Below are positions 26,915 to 34,497 of a stretch of 62,159 nt of DNA, in pieces. The stretch is from the NCBI GenBank assembly GCA_035524275.1, contig DATKPC010000146.1, positions 1 to 62,159 on the forward strand, written 5' to 3'. This DNA comes from DATKPC01 sp035524275. GTDB lineage: Bacteria; Pseudomonadota; Gammaproteobacteria; Burkholderiales; Burkholderiaceae_F. How positions within the stretch are numbered: position 1 is the first letter of the stretch; each line of letters starts with the position of its first letter. A model generated the notes under the pieces. That model was not told where the DNA came from and searched no databases. It saw nothing but the letters and a program-made list of their open reading frames with translations. A program made the translations under genes and the position numbers.

Positions 26915-28225
26915 ATGAATCCGCTCAAGATCGGTCTCCTGGGCTTCGGCACCGTCGGCCGCGGCACCTGGCAGGTGCTGCAGCGAAACCGGGAGGAAAT
27001 CAGGCGCCGCGCCGGGCGCGGCATCGAGATCGCGCTGGTCGGCGTGCGCGATCCGTCGAAGGTGACGTCGCGGGTCGCAACACCCGTGGAAACGACGACG
27101 TGCCTGGAGGACGTCGTGCGCGATCCGCGCATCGACATCGTCGTCGAGCTCATCGGCGGCTGCGATCCGGCCCGCCATCTCGTTCTCGAGGCCATCCGGC
27201 ACGGCAAGCACGTGGTGACCGCCAACAAGGCGCTGCTGGCGAGGCACGGCAACGAAATCTTCGCCGCCGCGCGCGAGATGGGCGTGATGGTCGCGTTCGA
27301 GGCGGCGGTCGCCGGTGGCATTCCCATCATCAAGGCCGTTCGCGAGGGATTGACGGCGAACCGGATCGAGTGGATTGCCGGGATCATCAACGGGACCTGC
27401 AACTACATCCTCACCGAGATGCGATCGAAGGGCCTGGCGTTCGACGCCGCGTTGCGCCAGGCGCAGGCCCTCGGCTTCGCGGAGGCCGATCCGACCTTCG
27501 ACATCGAGGGGATCGACGCGGCCCACAAGCTGACGATCCTTTCGTCCATCGCGTTCGGCGTCCCGATCCGCTTCGACGCCGCGTACACCGAGGGCATTGC
27601 AGGGATCGCGGCCGAGGACATCCGGCACGCGGAACAGTTCGGCTACCGCATCAAGCTGCTGGGGATCACGAAGCGCACGCCGCACGGCATCGAACTGCGC
27701 GTGCATCCGACGCTCGTGCCGATGGACCGGCTGCTGGCGAGCGTCGAGGGCCCGATGAACGCGGTCCTCGTCAAGGGCGACGCGGTCGGGACGACGCTGT
27801 ACTACGGTCCCGGGGCCGGGTCCGAACCCACGGCGTCGGCGGTCGTCGCCGACCTCGTCGATGTCACGCGGATGCACACGTCCGACCCGGAAAACCGCGT
27901 GCCGCACCTCGCGTTCCAGCCGGCGGCCATGATGGACCTGCCGTGGCTTTCGATCGAGGACACGGTGACCTCGTACTACTTCCGGATGCGCGTCGTCGAC
28001 CAGCCGGGCGTGCTTGCCGACATCACCCGCATCCTCGGCGACCTGCGCATCTCGATCGACGCGCTGTTCCAGCGCGAACCGGCTGCGGGCGAGCACAACA
28101 CCGACATCATCATGCTGACCCACGACGCGCTCGAGCGCAACGTGAATGCCGCGATACGCTCCATCGAGGCGCTGCCGACGGTCCTTGCGCCCGTCGTGCG
28201 GATCCGGCAGGAAGAACTGGTCTGA
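26915..28225 (+). CDS. hom: Homoserine dehydrogenase
   Basis: A 436-residue enzyme that reduces aspartate semialdehyde to homoserine in threonine and methionine synthesis. It shows the NAD(P)-binding GLLGFGTVGRGTWQV, VTANKALLARHG, EAAVAGGIPIIKAVREG, ADPTFDIEGIDAAHKLTIL and a C-terminal ACT domain (MRVVDQPGVLADITRILGDL), through which threonine usually inhibits the enzyme. thrC follows 13 bases later, so both are probably cotranscribed. Confidence 0.97.
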   Translation: MNPLKIGLLGFGTVGRGTWQVLQRNREEIRRRAGRGIEIALVGVRDPSKVTSRVATPVETTTCLEDVVRDPRIDIVVELIGGCDPARHLVLEAIRHGKHVVTANKALLARHGNEIFAAAREMGVMVAFEAAVAGGIPIIKAVREGLTANRIEWIAGIINGTCNYILTEMRSKGLAFDAALRQAQALGFAEADPTFDIEGIDAAHKLTILSSIAFGVPIRFDAAYTEGIAGIAAEDIRHAEQFGYRIKLLGITKRTPHGIELRVHPTLVPMDRLLASVEGPMNAVLVKGDAVGTTLYYGPGAGSEPTASAVVADLVDVTRMHTSDPENRVPHLAFQPAAMMDLPWLSIEDTVTSYYFRMRVVDQPGVLADITRILGDLRISIDALFQREPAAGEHNTDIIMLTHDALERNVNAAIRSIEALPTVLAPVVRIRQEELV

Positions 28226-28238
28226 CAGGGATCCCGCG

Positions 28239-29648
28239 ATGCGCTACGTTTCGACCCGCGGCAACATGCCTGCCGCGCCGTTCTGCCAGGTCCTGCTGGA
28301 GGGCCTCGCGCCCGATGGCGGCCTCGTCGTCCCGGAGTATTTCCCGCAGGTCGACCGCGACCGGCTGGCGACGTGGCGGCCTCTCGACTATGCCTCGCTC
28401 GCGATCGAGGTGCTGTCGCTCTACTGCGACGACATACCGCGCGCGGACCTGGAGCGCATGGTGCGAGCGACCTACACCGCCGAGGCTTTCGGCGACGCCG
28501 CGATCACGCCGCTCGTTCCGCTCGGCGATGGCCTGCGGCTGCTGCGGCTCTCGAACGGACCGACGCTGGCGTTCAAGGACGTCGCGATGCAGCTGCTCGG
28601 GGCGCTGTTCGAGTATGAACTCGGGCGTCGCGGCGAGCGCCTCAACATCCTCGGCGCGACTTCCGGCGACACCGGATCGGCGGCGGAATACGCGTTGCGC
28701 GGCCGCCGCGGGATCGATTGCTTCATGCTGTCGCCGCAGGGGCGCATGAGCGCGTTCCAGCGCGCACAGATGTATTCGCTGCAGGACCCGAACATCTTCA
28801 ACATCGCCGTCGAAGGCGTCTTCGACGACTGTCAGGACCTCGTCAAGGCGGTTTCGTCGGACCTGGATTTCAAGCGCCGCCACGCGATCGGCAGCGTCAA
28901 CTCGATCAACTGGGCGCGCGTCGTCGCCCAGGTCGTCTACTACTTCCGCGGCTACTTCGAGGCGACCGCTTCGGAGTCGGAACGCGTCTCGTTCTGCGTT
29001 CCTTCCGGAAACTTCGGCAACGTGCTCGCGGGCTGGATCGCGCGCAAGATGGGGCTTCCGATCGCGGAACTGGTCATCGCCACCAATGAGAACGACGTCC
29101 TCGACGAGTTCTTCCGCACCGGCCGCTACCGGGTGAGATCCTCGTCGGAGACGCGTGCGACGAGCAGCCCGTCGATGGACATCTCGAAGGCCTCGAACTT
29201 CGAGCGCTTCGTATTCGATCTCGTCGGGCGCGATTCGCAGGCGGTCCGCGAACTGTGGTGGGAGATCGATACCCGGGGCGAATTCGACCTCAGCAAGTCG
29301 CCGTTCTGGCCGAAGGTGCGCGCGAGCGACGTGCGCTCCGGCTCCAGCACGCATGCCGACCGGCTCGCGACGATCCGCTCGGTACACGCCGAGACCGGCC
29401 TCGTGATCGATCCGCATACCGCCGACGGCGTCAAGGTCGCGCGAGCGTCCAGGCGCCCCGGCGTCACGATGATCTGCCTCGAGACGGCGTTGCCGGCGAA
29501 GTTCTCGGAGACGATCGTCGAGGCGCTGGGGATCGAGCCGCAGCGTCCGCCCGCGCTCGTCGGCCTGGAGGACCTGCCGCAGCGCTTCGTCACGATGCCG
29601 TGCTCCGTCGATCGACTCAAGGAATACATCGCTCAACATGCGGGCTGA
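28239..29648 (+). CDS. thrC: Threonine synthase
   Basis: The PLP enzyme that converts phosphohomoserine to threonine. The 469-residue length and the sequences MRYVSTRGNMPAAPFCQVLL, ILGATSGDTGSAAEYAL and SINWARVVAQVVYYF identify the long type of threonine synthase. The PLP lysine is Lys113 in LAFKDVAMQLLG. The ATG at 28239 gives the family N-terminus. Its last 11 bases overlap mobB. The thrB kinase is not in the window. Confidence 0.97.
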   Translation: MRYVSTRGNMPAAPFCQVLLEGLAPDGGLVVPEYFPQVDRDRLATWRPLDYASLAIEVLSLYCDDIPRADLERMVRATYTAEAFGDAAITPLVPLGDGLRLLRLSNGPTLAFKDVAMQLLGALFEYELGRRGERLNILGATSGDTGSAAEYALRGRRGIDCFMLSPQGRMSAFQRAQMYSLQDPNIFNIAVEGVFDDCQDLVKAVSSDLDFKRRHAIGSVNSINWARVVAQVVYYFRGYFEATASESERVSFCVPSGNFGNVLAGWIARKMGLPIAELVIATNENDVLDEFFRTGRYRVRSSSETRATSSPSMDISKASNFERFVFDLVGRDSQAVRELWWEIDTRGEFDLSKSPFWPKVRASDVRSGSSTHADRLATIRSVHAETGLVIDPHTADGVKVARASRRPGVTMICLETALPAKFSETIVEALGIEPQRPPALVGLEDLPQRFVTMPCSVDRLKEYIAQHAG

Positions 29649-30204
29649 GGAGCCGGGGCAAGGCCCGCCGCGCGTCGTCGGAATCGTCGGATATTCCAAC
29701 GCCGGCAAGACGACGCTGATCGAGAAGCTCGTGCGCCGCTTTCGCGCGCAGGGGTTGCGCGTCGCCGTCGTCAAGCATGCGCATCACGGCTTCGACATGG
29801 ATCGGCCCGGCAAGGACTCCTACCGCTATCGCGAAGCCGGCGCCGGACAGGTCCTGATCGCGGCCGGCCTGCGCTGGGCACTGCTGACCGAGACGCCGCA
29901 GCGCGCGGCAACGCTCGAGTCGCTGCTGCCGCGACTCGATCCGTGCGATCTCGTCCTCGTCGAGGGCTTCCGCGCCGAGGGCAGCTTTCCGCGGATCGAG
30001 GTGCGACGCCGCGGGATCGACGAGCCGCCGCTGTTCCCGCGCGATCCGCAGGTGCTCGCGGTGGCCGCCGACCATGTCGTGCCGACGACGTTGCCGTGCC
30101 TTGACCTGAACGACATCGCTATGATTGCGGACTTCGTCGCGCGCACGGTGGACCTGGATGCGTGCCGCCGCGGCGGCGATGAATCGGCGGAGCAAGCGCA
30201 ATGA
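29638..30204 (+). CDS. mobB: Molybdopterin-guanine dinucleotide biosynthesis adaptor MobB
   Basis: A 188-residue P-loop GTP-binding protein (VVGIVGYSNAGKTTLIEKLV, VAVVKHAHHGFDMDRPGKDS, LVLVEGFRAEG). These match MobB, an accessory in attaching GMP to molybdopterin. The ATG at 29638 lies inside thrC and the end overlaps moeA by four bases, so translation of the whole set is probably coupled. mobA is not in the window. Confidence 0.93.
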   Translation: MRAEEPGQGPPRVVGIVGYSNAGKTTLIEKLVRRFRAQGLRVAVVKHAHHGFDMDRPGKDSYRYREAGAGQVLIAAGLRWALLTETPQRAATLESLLPRLDPCDLVLVEGFRAEGSFPRIEVRRRGIDEPPLFPRDPQVLAVAADHVVPTTLPCLDLNDIAMIADFVARTVDLDACRRGGDESAEQAQ

Positions 30205-31400
30205 GCATGCTGTCGGTCGAGGAGGCCCGGTCGCGTCTTCTGCAGGAGGCGGTCGCACTCGGCGGATCGGAGGCGGTCGCTGTCGGCGACGCGCTCGGTC
30301 GGGTGCTCGCCGAGCCGCTGCGCTCGACGATCTCGGTGCCGCCTGCGGACAATTCCGAAATGGACGGCTACGCCGTCCGCTGTGCCGACATCGCCTCGGC
30401 GCCGACGCCGCTTCGCGTCGCGCAGCGCATCGCCGCCGGCCAGACCGGGACGGACCTGCTGCCGGAAACGGCTGCGCGCATCTTCACCGGCGCCGCGATC
30501 CCGGCCGGCGCCGACGCGGTCGTGATGCAGGAGATGACCGAGGCGACGGGCGACCGGGTCATCGTGAAGGAAGTCCCGCGCCCGGGGCAGTTCGTGCGGC
30601 GCGCCGGCTTCGACGTCGCGGCCGGCGCGATCGCTCTGGACGGCGGCACGCTGCTGCGACCGCAGGAACTGGGCATCGCCTCGGCGATCGGCGCGACGCA
30701 ACTTCGGGTCCGGCCGCGGCTGCGCGTCGCGCTGCTGTCGACCGGGGACGAACTCGTCATGCCGGGCGAGCCGCTGCCGCCGGGGCGCATCTACAACTCG
30801 AGCCGCTTCATGTTCCGCGCGCTGCTGCAGGGTGCCGGGTGCATCGCGGAAGACCTCGGGATCGTGCCCGACCGCCTCGATGCGACGCGCGCGGCGCTGC
30901 GCGAGGCGGCCGCCCGTTGCGATCTCATCGTCACGACCGGCGGCGTGTCGGTCGGAGAAGAGGACCACGTCAAGGAAGCGATCCGCCGCGAAGGCGCGAT
31001 CGATCTGTGGCAAGTGGCGATGAAGCCGGGCAAGCCGCTCGCCTTCGGGCGCGTCGGCGACGTGCCGGTGATCGGACTGCCGGGAAATCCGGTCTCGAGC
31101 TTCGTGACCTACCTGCTCGTCGCGCGCCCGTTCATGCGGGCGCAGCAGGGATGCCGCACGACGATCATCGCGGCGCGACCCATGCGGGCCGATTTCGACT
31201 GGCCAAGGCCGAACGCGCGGCGCGAGTTCCTGCGCACGCGGATGGGCGCGTCCGGCGGCCTGGAGATCTTTCCGGACCAGAACGCGGCGTTGATCAGTTC
31301 GCTCACGTGGTCCGACGGCCTCGTGGACAATCCGGCGGGACACCCGATCCATCGCGGCGACACGGTCGCCTTCCTGCCGTTCACGGAACTCGCCGCGTGA
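30201..31400 (+). CDS. moeA: Molybdopterin molybdotransferase MoeA
   Basis: MoeA inserts molybdate into adenylylated molybdopterin. The 399-residue protein has MSVEEA-type start residues, PPADNSEMDGYAVRCADI, AARIFTGAAIPAGADAVVMQ and the MoCF-binding motif LIVTTGGVSVGEEDHVKEAI. It also shows GKPLAFGRVGDVPVIGLPGN and the C-terminal domain IV. ATGA-type overlaps connect it to mobB on one side and moaD on the other (GTGA at 31397). Confidence 0.96.
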   Translation: MSMLSVEEARSRLLQEAVALGGSEAVAVGDALGRVLAEPLRSTISVPPADNSEMDGYAVRCADIASAPTPLRVAQRIAAGQTGTDLLPETAARIFTGAAIPAGADAVVMQEMTEATGDRVIVKEVPRPGQFVRRAGFDVAAGAIALDGGTLLRPQELGIASAIGATQLRVRPRLRVALLSTGDELVMPGEPLPPGRIYNSSRFMFRALLQGAGCIAEDLGIVPDRLDATRAALREAAARCDLIVTTGGVSVGEEDHVKEAIRREGAIDLWQVAMKPGKPLAFGRVGDVPVIGLPGNPVSSFVTYLLVARPFMRAQQGCRTTIIAARPMRADFDWPRPNARREFLRTRMGASGGLEIFPDQNAALISSLTWSDGLVDNPAGHPIHRGDTVAFLPFTELAA

Positions 31401-31654
31401 AGGTCTCCATCCTCTACTTCGCCCGGCTGCGGGAGGCGATCGGCCTCGATCGCGAGGTCGTCGAGGTTCCGCGTGACGTCGAGAGCGTCGCTGCGCTGAG
31501 GCGCTGGATCGCGGGGCGCGGCGAACCCTGGTCGAGCGCGTTCGCGGCGGCGCCGCGCATCCGCGCGGCCGTTGGCCGCGTCATGGCCGACGATTCCACG
31601 GCACTGCAGGAAGGCGCCGAAGTCGCGTTCTTTCCTCCGGTCACCGGCGGCTGA
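31397..31654 (+). CDS. moaD: Molybdopterin synthase small subunit MoaD
   Basis: A ubiquitin-like sulfur carrier of 85 residues (VSILYFARLREAIGLDREVV) ending in VAFFPPVTGG. The terminal Gly-Gly is the thiocarboxylate site required for sulfur transfer into precursor Z. The GTG at 31397 overlaps the moeA stop by four bases and gives the standard MoaD length. It works with MoaE, whose gene begins one base after this stop. Confidence 0.95.
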   Translation: MKVSILYFARLREAIGLDREVVEVPRDVESVAALRRWIAGRGEPWSSAFAAAPRIRAAVGRVMADDSTALQEGAEVAFFPPVTGG

Positions 31655-31655
31655 G

Positions 31656-32141
31656 ATGGCCGTTCGCGTCCAGCGCGAGGACTTCGACGCGGGCCACGAA
31701 ATCGCCGCGTTGCGCCGCGGTCGCACGGATGTCGGGGCGATCGCGGCATTCATCGGCGTGGCGCGCGACCTGAACGACGGCGACGCGGTGACGCGGATGT
31801 CGATCGAGCACTACCCCGGGATGACCGAATCGGCGCTCGAAGAGATCGTCGCGACGGCGTGCGCGCGGTGGCCGAAGCTCGTCGAGGCGCTCGTCGTGCA
31901 TCGCTACGGCGATTTCGACCCGGGCGACCAGATCGTTCTCGTCGTCGTCGCAAGCGCACATCGCGGCGATGCGTTCCAGGCCTGCGAATTCCTGATGGAC
32001 TACCTGAAGACGTCTGCGCCGTTCTGGAAGAAAGAGACGACCCCGAGCGGATCGCGTTGGGTCGAAGCGCGCGAGGCGGACGACGCGGCCCGCGGGCGCT
32101 GGGACGCCTCGGGGGCCGCGCCGGGGACGCGCAAGCCGTGA
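31656..32141 (+). CDS. moaE: Molybdopterin synthase catalytic subunit MoaE
   Basis: The large subunit of molybdopterin synthase, 161 residues. It begins VRVQREDFDAGHEIAALR and contains GAIAAFIGVARDLNDGD, ALVVHRYGDFDPGDQIVLV and the active-site loop APFWKKETTPSGSRWVEA with the catalytic lysines. A Gly/Ala-rich tail is extra. The ATG at 31656 is one base after moaD. crcB starts in its last codons. Confidence 0.95.
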   Translation: MAVRVQREDFDAGHEIAALRRGRTDVGAIAAFIGVARDLNDGDAVTRMSIEHYPGMTESALEEIVATACARWPKLVEALVVHRYGDFDPGDQIVLVVVASAHRGDAFQACEFLMDYLKTSAPFWKKETTPSGSRWVEAREADDAARGRWDASGAAPGTRKP

Positions 32142-32518
32142 CGGCCGCTCTCAGCGTCTTCATCGGCGCGGGCCTCGGTGCGTTGCTGCGCTGGGGGCTG
32201 GGCATCGCGCTGAACCCGATTTTCCCGACGATCCCGCTCGGGACGCTGGCGGCGAACCTGCTCGGCGGATTCCTCGTCGGTGTCGCAGTGACGTCCTTCA
32301 CGCTGCGGGCGAGCCTGCCGCCGGAGGCGCGGCTGTTCGCGATCACCGGATTCCTCGGCGGGCTGACGACGTTCTCGACGTTCTCCGCGGAGGTCGTCAC
32401 GCTGGTGACGCGCGCGCAGTACGGGTGGGCCATCGTGGCAGCCGGGACCCACCTCGCCGGGTCGCTCGTGCTGACTGCGATCGGAATGTTCGTCGCGCAG
32501 CGCGCGTTGGCGGCGTGA
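32138..32518 (+). CDS. crcB: Fluoride efflux channel CrcB/Fluc
   Basis: A 126-residue membrane protein with four helices and the Fluc signatures LGALLRWGLG, PLGTLAANLLGGFLVG and ITGFLGGLTTFSTFSAE. Fluc proteins form dual-topology dimers that export fluoride. The GTG at 32138 overlaps moaE by four bases, so it is the last gene of the moa run. No fluoride riboswitch precedes it, as expected for an internal operon gene. Confidence 0.93.
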   Translation: MTAALSVFIGAGLGALLRWGLGIALNPIFPTIPLGTLAANLLGGFLVGVAVTSFTLRASLPPEARLFAITGFLGGLTTFSTFSAEVVTLVTRAQYGWAIVAAGTHLAGSLVLTAIGMFVAQRALAA

Positions 32519-32557
32519 TGCCTTCGCGCCGGTGCGGGTTGCGGCGCGGCGCTCTCC

Positions 32558-32589
32558 CACCCCTCGCGCTTCTTCGCGGGGGAAGGGTG
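32558..32589. terminator. Candidate hairpin between convergent crcB and tetR
   Basis: CACCC-CTCGCG, loop CTTCTT, CGCGGG, then GGAA and GGGTG can fold into a stem with an internal bulge. It lies between two convergent genes but lacks a T-run on either strand, so it is only a possible bidirectional stop. Confidence 0.35.
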
Positions 32590-32603
32590 ATTCGAGAGGG
32601 CGC

Positions 32604-33242
32604 TCAAGTCGCGCTGCCGCGCGCAAGCGCCATCCGCGAAAAGAAGTCGCGCAGCACGCGATCGGCGACCGCATCGCCGATTTCCGCCGCGTCAATCAGG
32701 TGCAGGAAGCGCATCCCATCGACCATGGCCATGCAGGCGATCGCGACGTCCCTCGGCGCCGTATCGCTCGACGTCCCGGTACGTTCGCGATAGGCGGTCA
32801 CCAGGGCGGCGATCCGCGCCCGGTCCTCGCGCAACAGCGCATTGAGCGCACCGCGGAAACGCTTGTCGCGCGCCGCCAGCAGCTTGGCCTCGGTCCAGTA
32901 GAGGAAGCAGTCGTTGTCGCGGTAGAGCTGGCCGTAGAAGTCCAGCAGGCGCTGCTCGATCGCCGGCTCCGCGGCGGAGCCGCCGGAACCGGCGAAGACG
33001 CGCGCCAGTTCCTCCTGCATCGCGTCCTTTTCCCGTCGCAATAATTCCAGCAGCAGTTCGTCCTTGCTCTTGAAATTCGAATAGAACGCGCCGCGCGTAA
33101 AGCCGGCCGTCGCGGCGATTTCCTCGACGCTCGCGCCGCCGAATCCCTCGTGGGCGATGACGCGCGCGGCGGCTTCCAGCAGGCGCTGCCGGGTTTGGGC
33201 GCGGCTTTCGTCGCGCGTCAGTCGTCGAGCTGCGGGTTTCAT
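32604..33242 (-). CDS. TetR/AcrR family transcriptional repressor
   Basis: A 212-residue TetR-type regulator. The N-terminal HTH is QRLLEAAARVIAHEGFGGAS and ATAGFTRGAFYSNFKSKDEL (residues about 19-64), followed by an alpha-helical ligand-binding domain. It is divergent from the RND efflux operon, and a perfect 18-bp palindrome lies between them, so it most likely represses the operon and perhaps itself until a substrate binds. The inducer is unknown. Confidence 0.93.
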   Translation of the reverse strand: MKPAARRLTRDESRAQTRQRLLEAAARVIAHEGFGGASVEEIAATAGFTRGAFYSNFKSKDELLLELLRREKDAMQEELARVFAGSGGSAAEPAIEQRLLDFYGQLYRDNDCFLYWTEAKLLAARDKRFRGALNALLREDRARIAALVTAYRERTGTSSDTAPRDVAIACMAMVDGMRFLHLIDAAEIGDAVADRVLRDFFSRMALARGSAT

Positions 33243-33285
33243 CGGTCAGGACATTCTACGCCGTCAATCCGGTATCGAATTCGCT

Positions 33286-33303
33286 ATCGTATTTAAATAC
33301 GAT
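33286..33303. promoter_or_regulatory. Perfect 18-bp palindrome, probable TetR operator
   Basis: ATCGTATTTAAATACGAT reads identically on both strands. It sits in the 106-base tetR/efflux gap and touches the proposed -35 box of the efflux operon. GAATTCGCT occurs on both sides of it. The place, length and symmetry fit a TetR-dimer operator. The binding itself is inference. Confidence 0.75.
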
Positions 33304-33331
33304 TGAGTATCATGATTCAATTCTGTATTTG
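33303..33331 (+). promoter_or_regulatory. Candidate promoter of the RND efflux operon
   Basis: TTGAGT (33303-33308), a 17-base spacer and TATTTG (33326-33331). The -35 is fair and the -10 poor. It overlaps the last base of the palindrome, so a bound repressor would block it. Confidence 0.45.
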
Positions 33332-33348
33332 AATTCGCTGGGGTGGCC

Positions 33349-34497
33349 ATGCCGGCTGCGATGTCGATTGTGAAGGGAGCCCGAGGCGTCGCGACAGGTC
33401 GGCGGTCGCGGGCCGTGGCCATGGTCGCGCTGTGCGGGTGGCTCGCGTCGTGCGGAAAGCCGGCGGTGCCAACGGCAGAAGCCGTGCGCCAGGTCGTCGC
33501 GATTCCGGCCGTTGCGGGTTCCGGCGCTTCCGTCGAGCAATATCACGGCGAGATCCGGGCGCGCGACGAAACGACACTGTCGTTCCGGGTCGGCGGCAAG
33601 CTGGTCGAGCGGCCCGTGCGCCTGGGAGACAGCGTCCGTCGCGGTCAACTGCTGGCCCGGCTCGACGACAGCGATCTGGCGCGCGAGCGTTCGGTCGCCA
33701 GCGCCGCGCTGGTCTCGGCGGAGTCCAACCTGCAGTTCGCCGCCGCGCAGCAGGCGCGCACGCGAGCGGAAGGCGCGCAGGGGCTCGCGGCGCCGGCCGA
33801 CGTCGAGCAGGCGGACAACGCGGCCGCCGCGGCGGCCGCAGCGCGGGACAGCGCGGTGGCGCGGCTGGAGCTCGCGCAGCGCCAGGTGGGCTATGCGGAA
33901 CTGCGCGCGGACCGCGATGGCGTGATCACGCGGGAGGATTCGCAGCCGGGGCAGGTCATCGCCGCCGGCCAGCCGCTGCTCGGATTCGCGGCGACCGCGC
34001 AGCGCGAAGTCGTCATCGACGTCCCGGAGGGCCGCCGCGGCGGACTCGAACGCGGAAGCCGTCTTCAGGTCGCGCTGCCGGCACTGCCGGGAAGGCTGTA
34101 CCACGCCACGGTGCGCGAACTGGCAGCGGCGGCCGATAGCGGCAGCCGGACCTACGCCGTCAAGGCGACGCTGGAGGACGCCGGCCCCGAGGTGGCCCTC
34201 GGAATGAGCGCCGACGCGTCGGTGCCGGGCGCAGCCCCGTCGTCGCCGCGAATCCGCGTTCCGTCGACCGCGTTGTTCCACGCCGGCGAAAAACCGGCGG
34301 TCTGGATCGTCGATACGGCGGCCGGCCGGCTTGCGCTGCGCCCGGTGAGCCTCGCCTCCTATGTCGGGCGGGAGATCGAGCTCGGCAGCGGCGTGCAGCC
34401 GGGCGAGATGGTCGTCATCGCCGGCGTGCATACGCTCGATGCGAGCGAAAAAGTCGTCGCGGTTCCGCCGTTGCATCCGGACGACGGGCAACCATGA
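33349..34497 (+). CDS. RND efflux periplasmic adaptor (membrane fusion lipoprotein)
   Basis: A 382-residue HlyD/AcrA-type adaptor. The signal peptide ends in the lipobox WLASC, so the protein is likely anchored in the inner membrane by lipid. It shows a lipoyl half-motif (ETTLSFRVGGKLVERPVRLG), an Ala-rich helical hairpin, the second lipoyl half (AELRADRDGVITREDSQPGQ) and a beta-barrel region. It bridges the pump and the outer-membrane channel encoded downstream. The ATG at 33349 is preferred; GTG 33343 and ATG 33361 are in frame. It overlaps the pump gene by four bases. Confidence 0.9.
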   Translation: MPAAMSIVKGARGVATGRRSRAVAMVALCGWLASCGKPAVPTAEAVRQVVAIPAVAGSGASVEQYHGEIRARDETTLSFRVGGKLVERPVRLGDSVRRGQLLARLDDSDLARERSVASAALVSAESNLQFAAAQQARTRAEGAQGLAAPADVEQADNAAAAAAAARDSAVARLELAQRQVGYAELRADRDGVITREDSQPGQVIAAGQPLLGFAATAQREVVIDVPEGRRGGLERGSRLQVALPALPGRLYHATVRELAAAADSGSRTYAVKATLEDAGPEVALGMSADASVPGAAPSSPRIRVPSTALFHAGEKPAVWIVDTAAGRLALRPVSLASYVGREIELGSGVQPGEMVVIAGVHTLDASEKVVAVPPLHPDDGQP

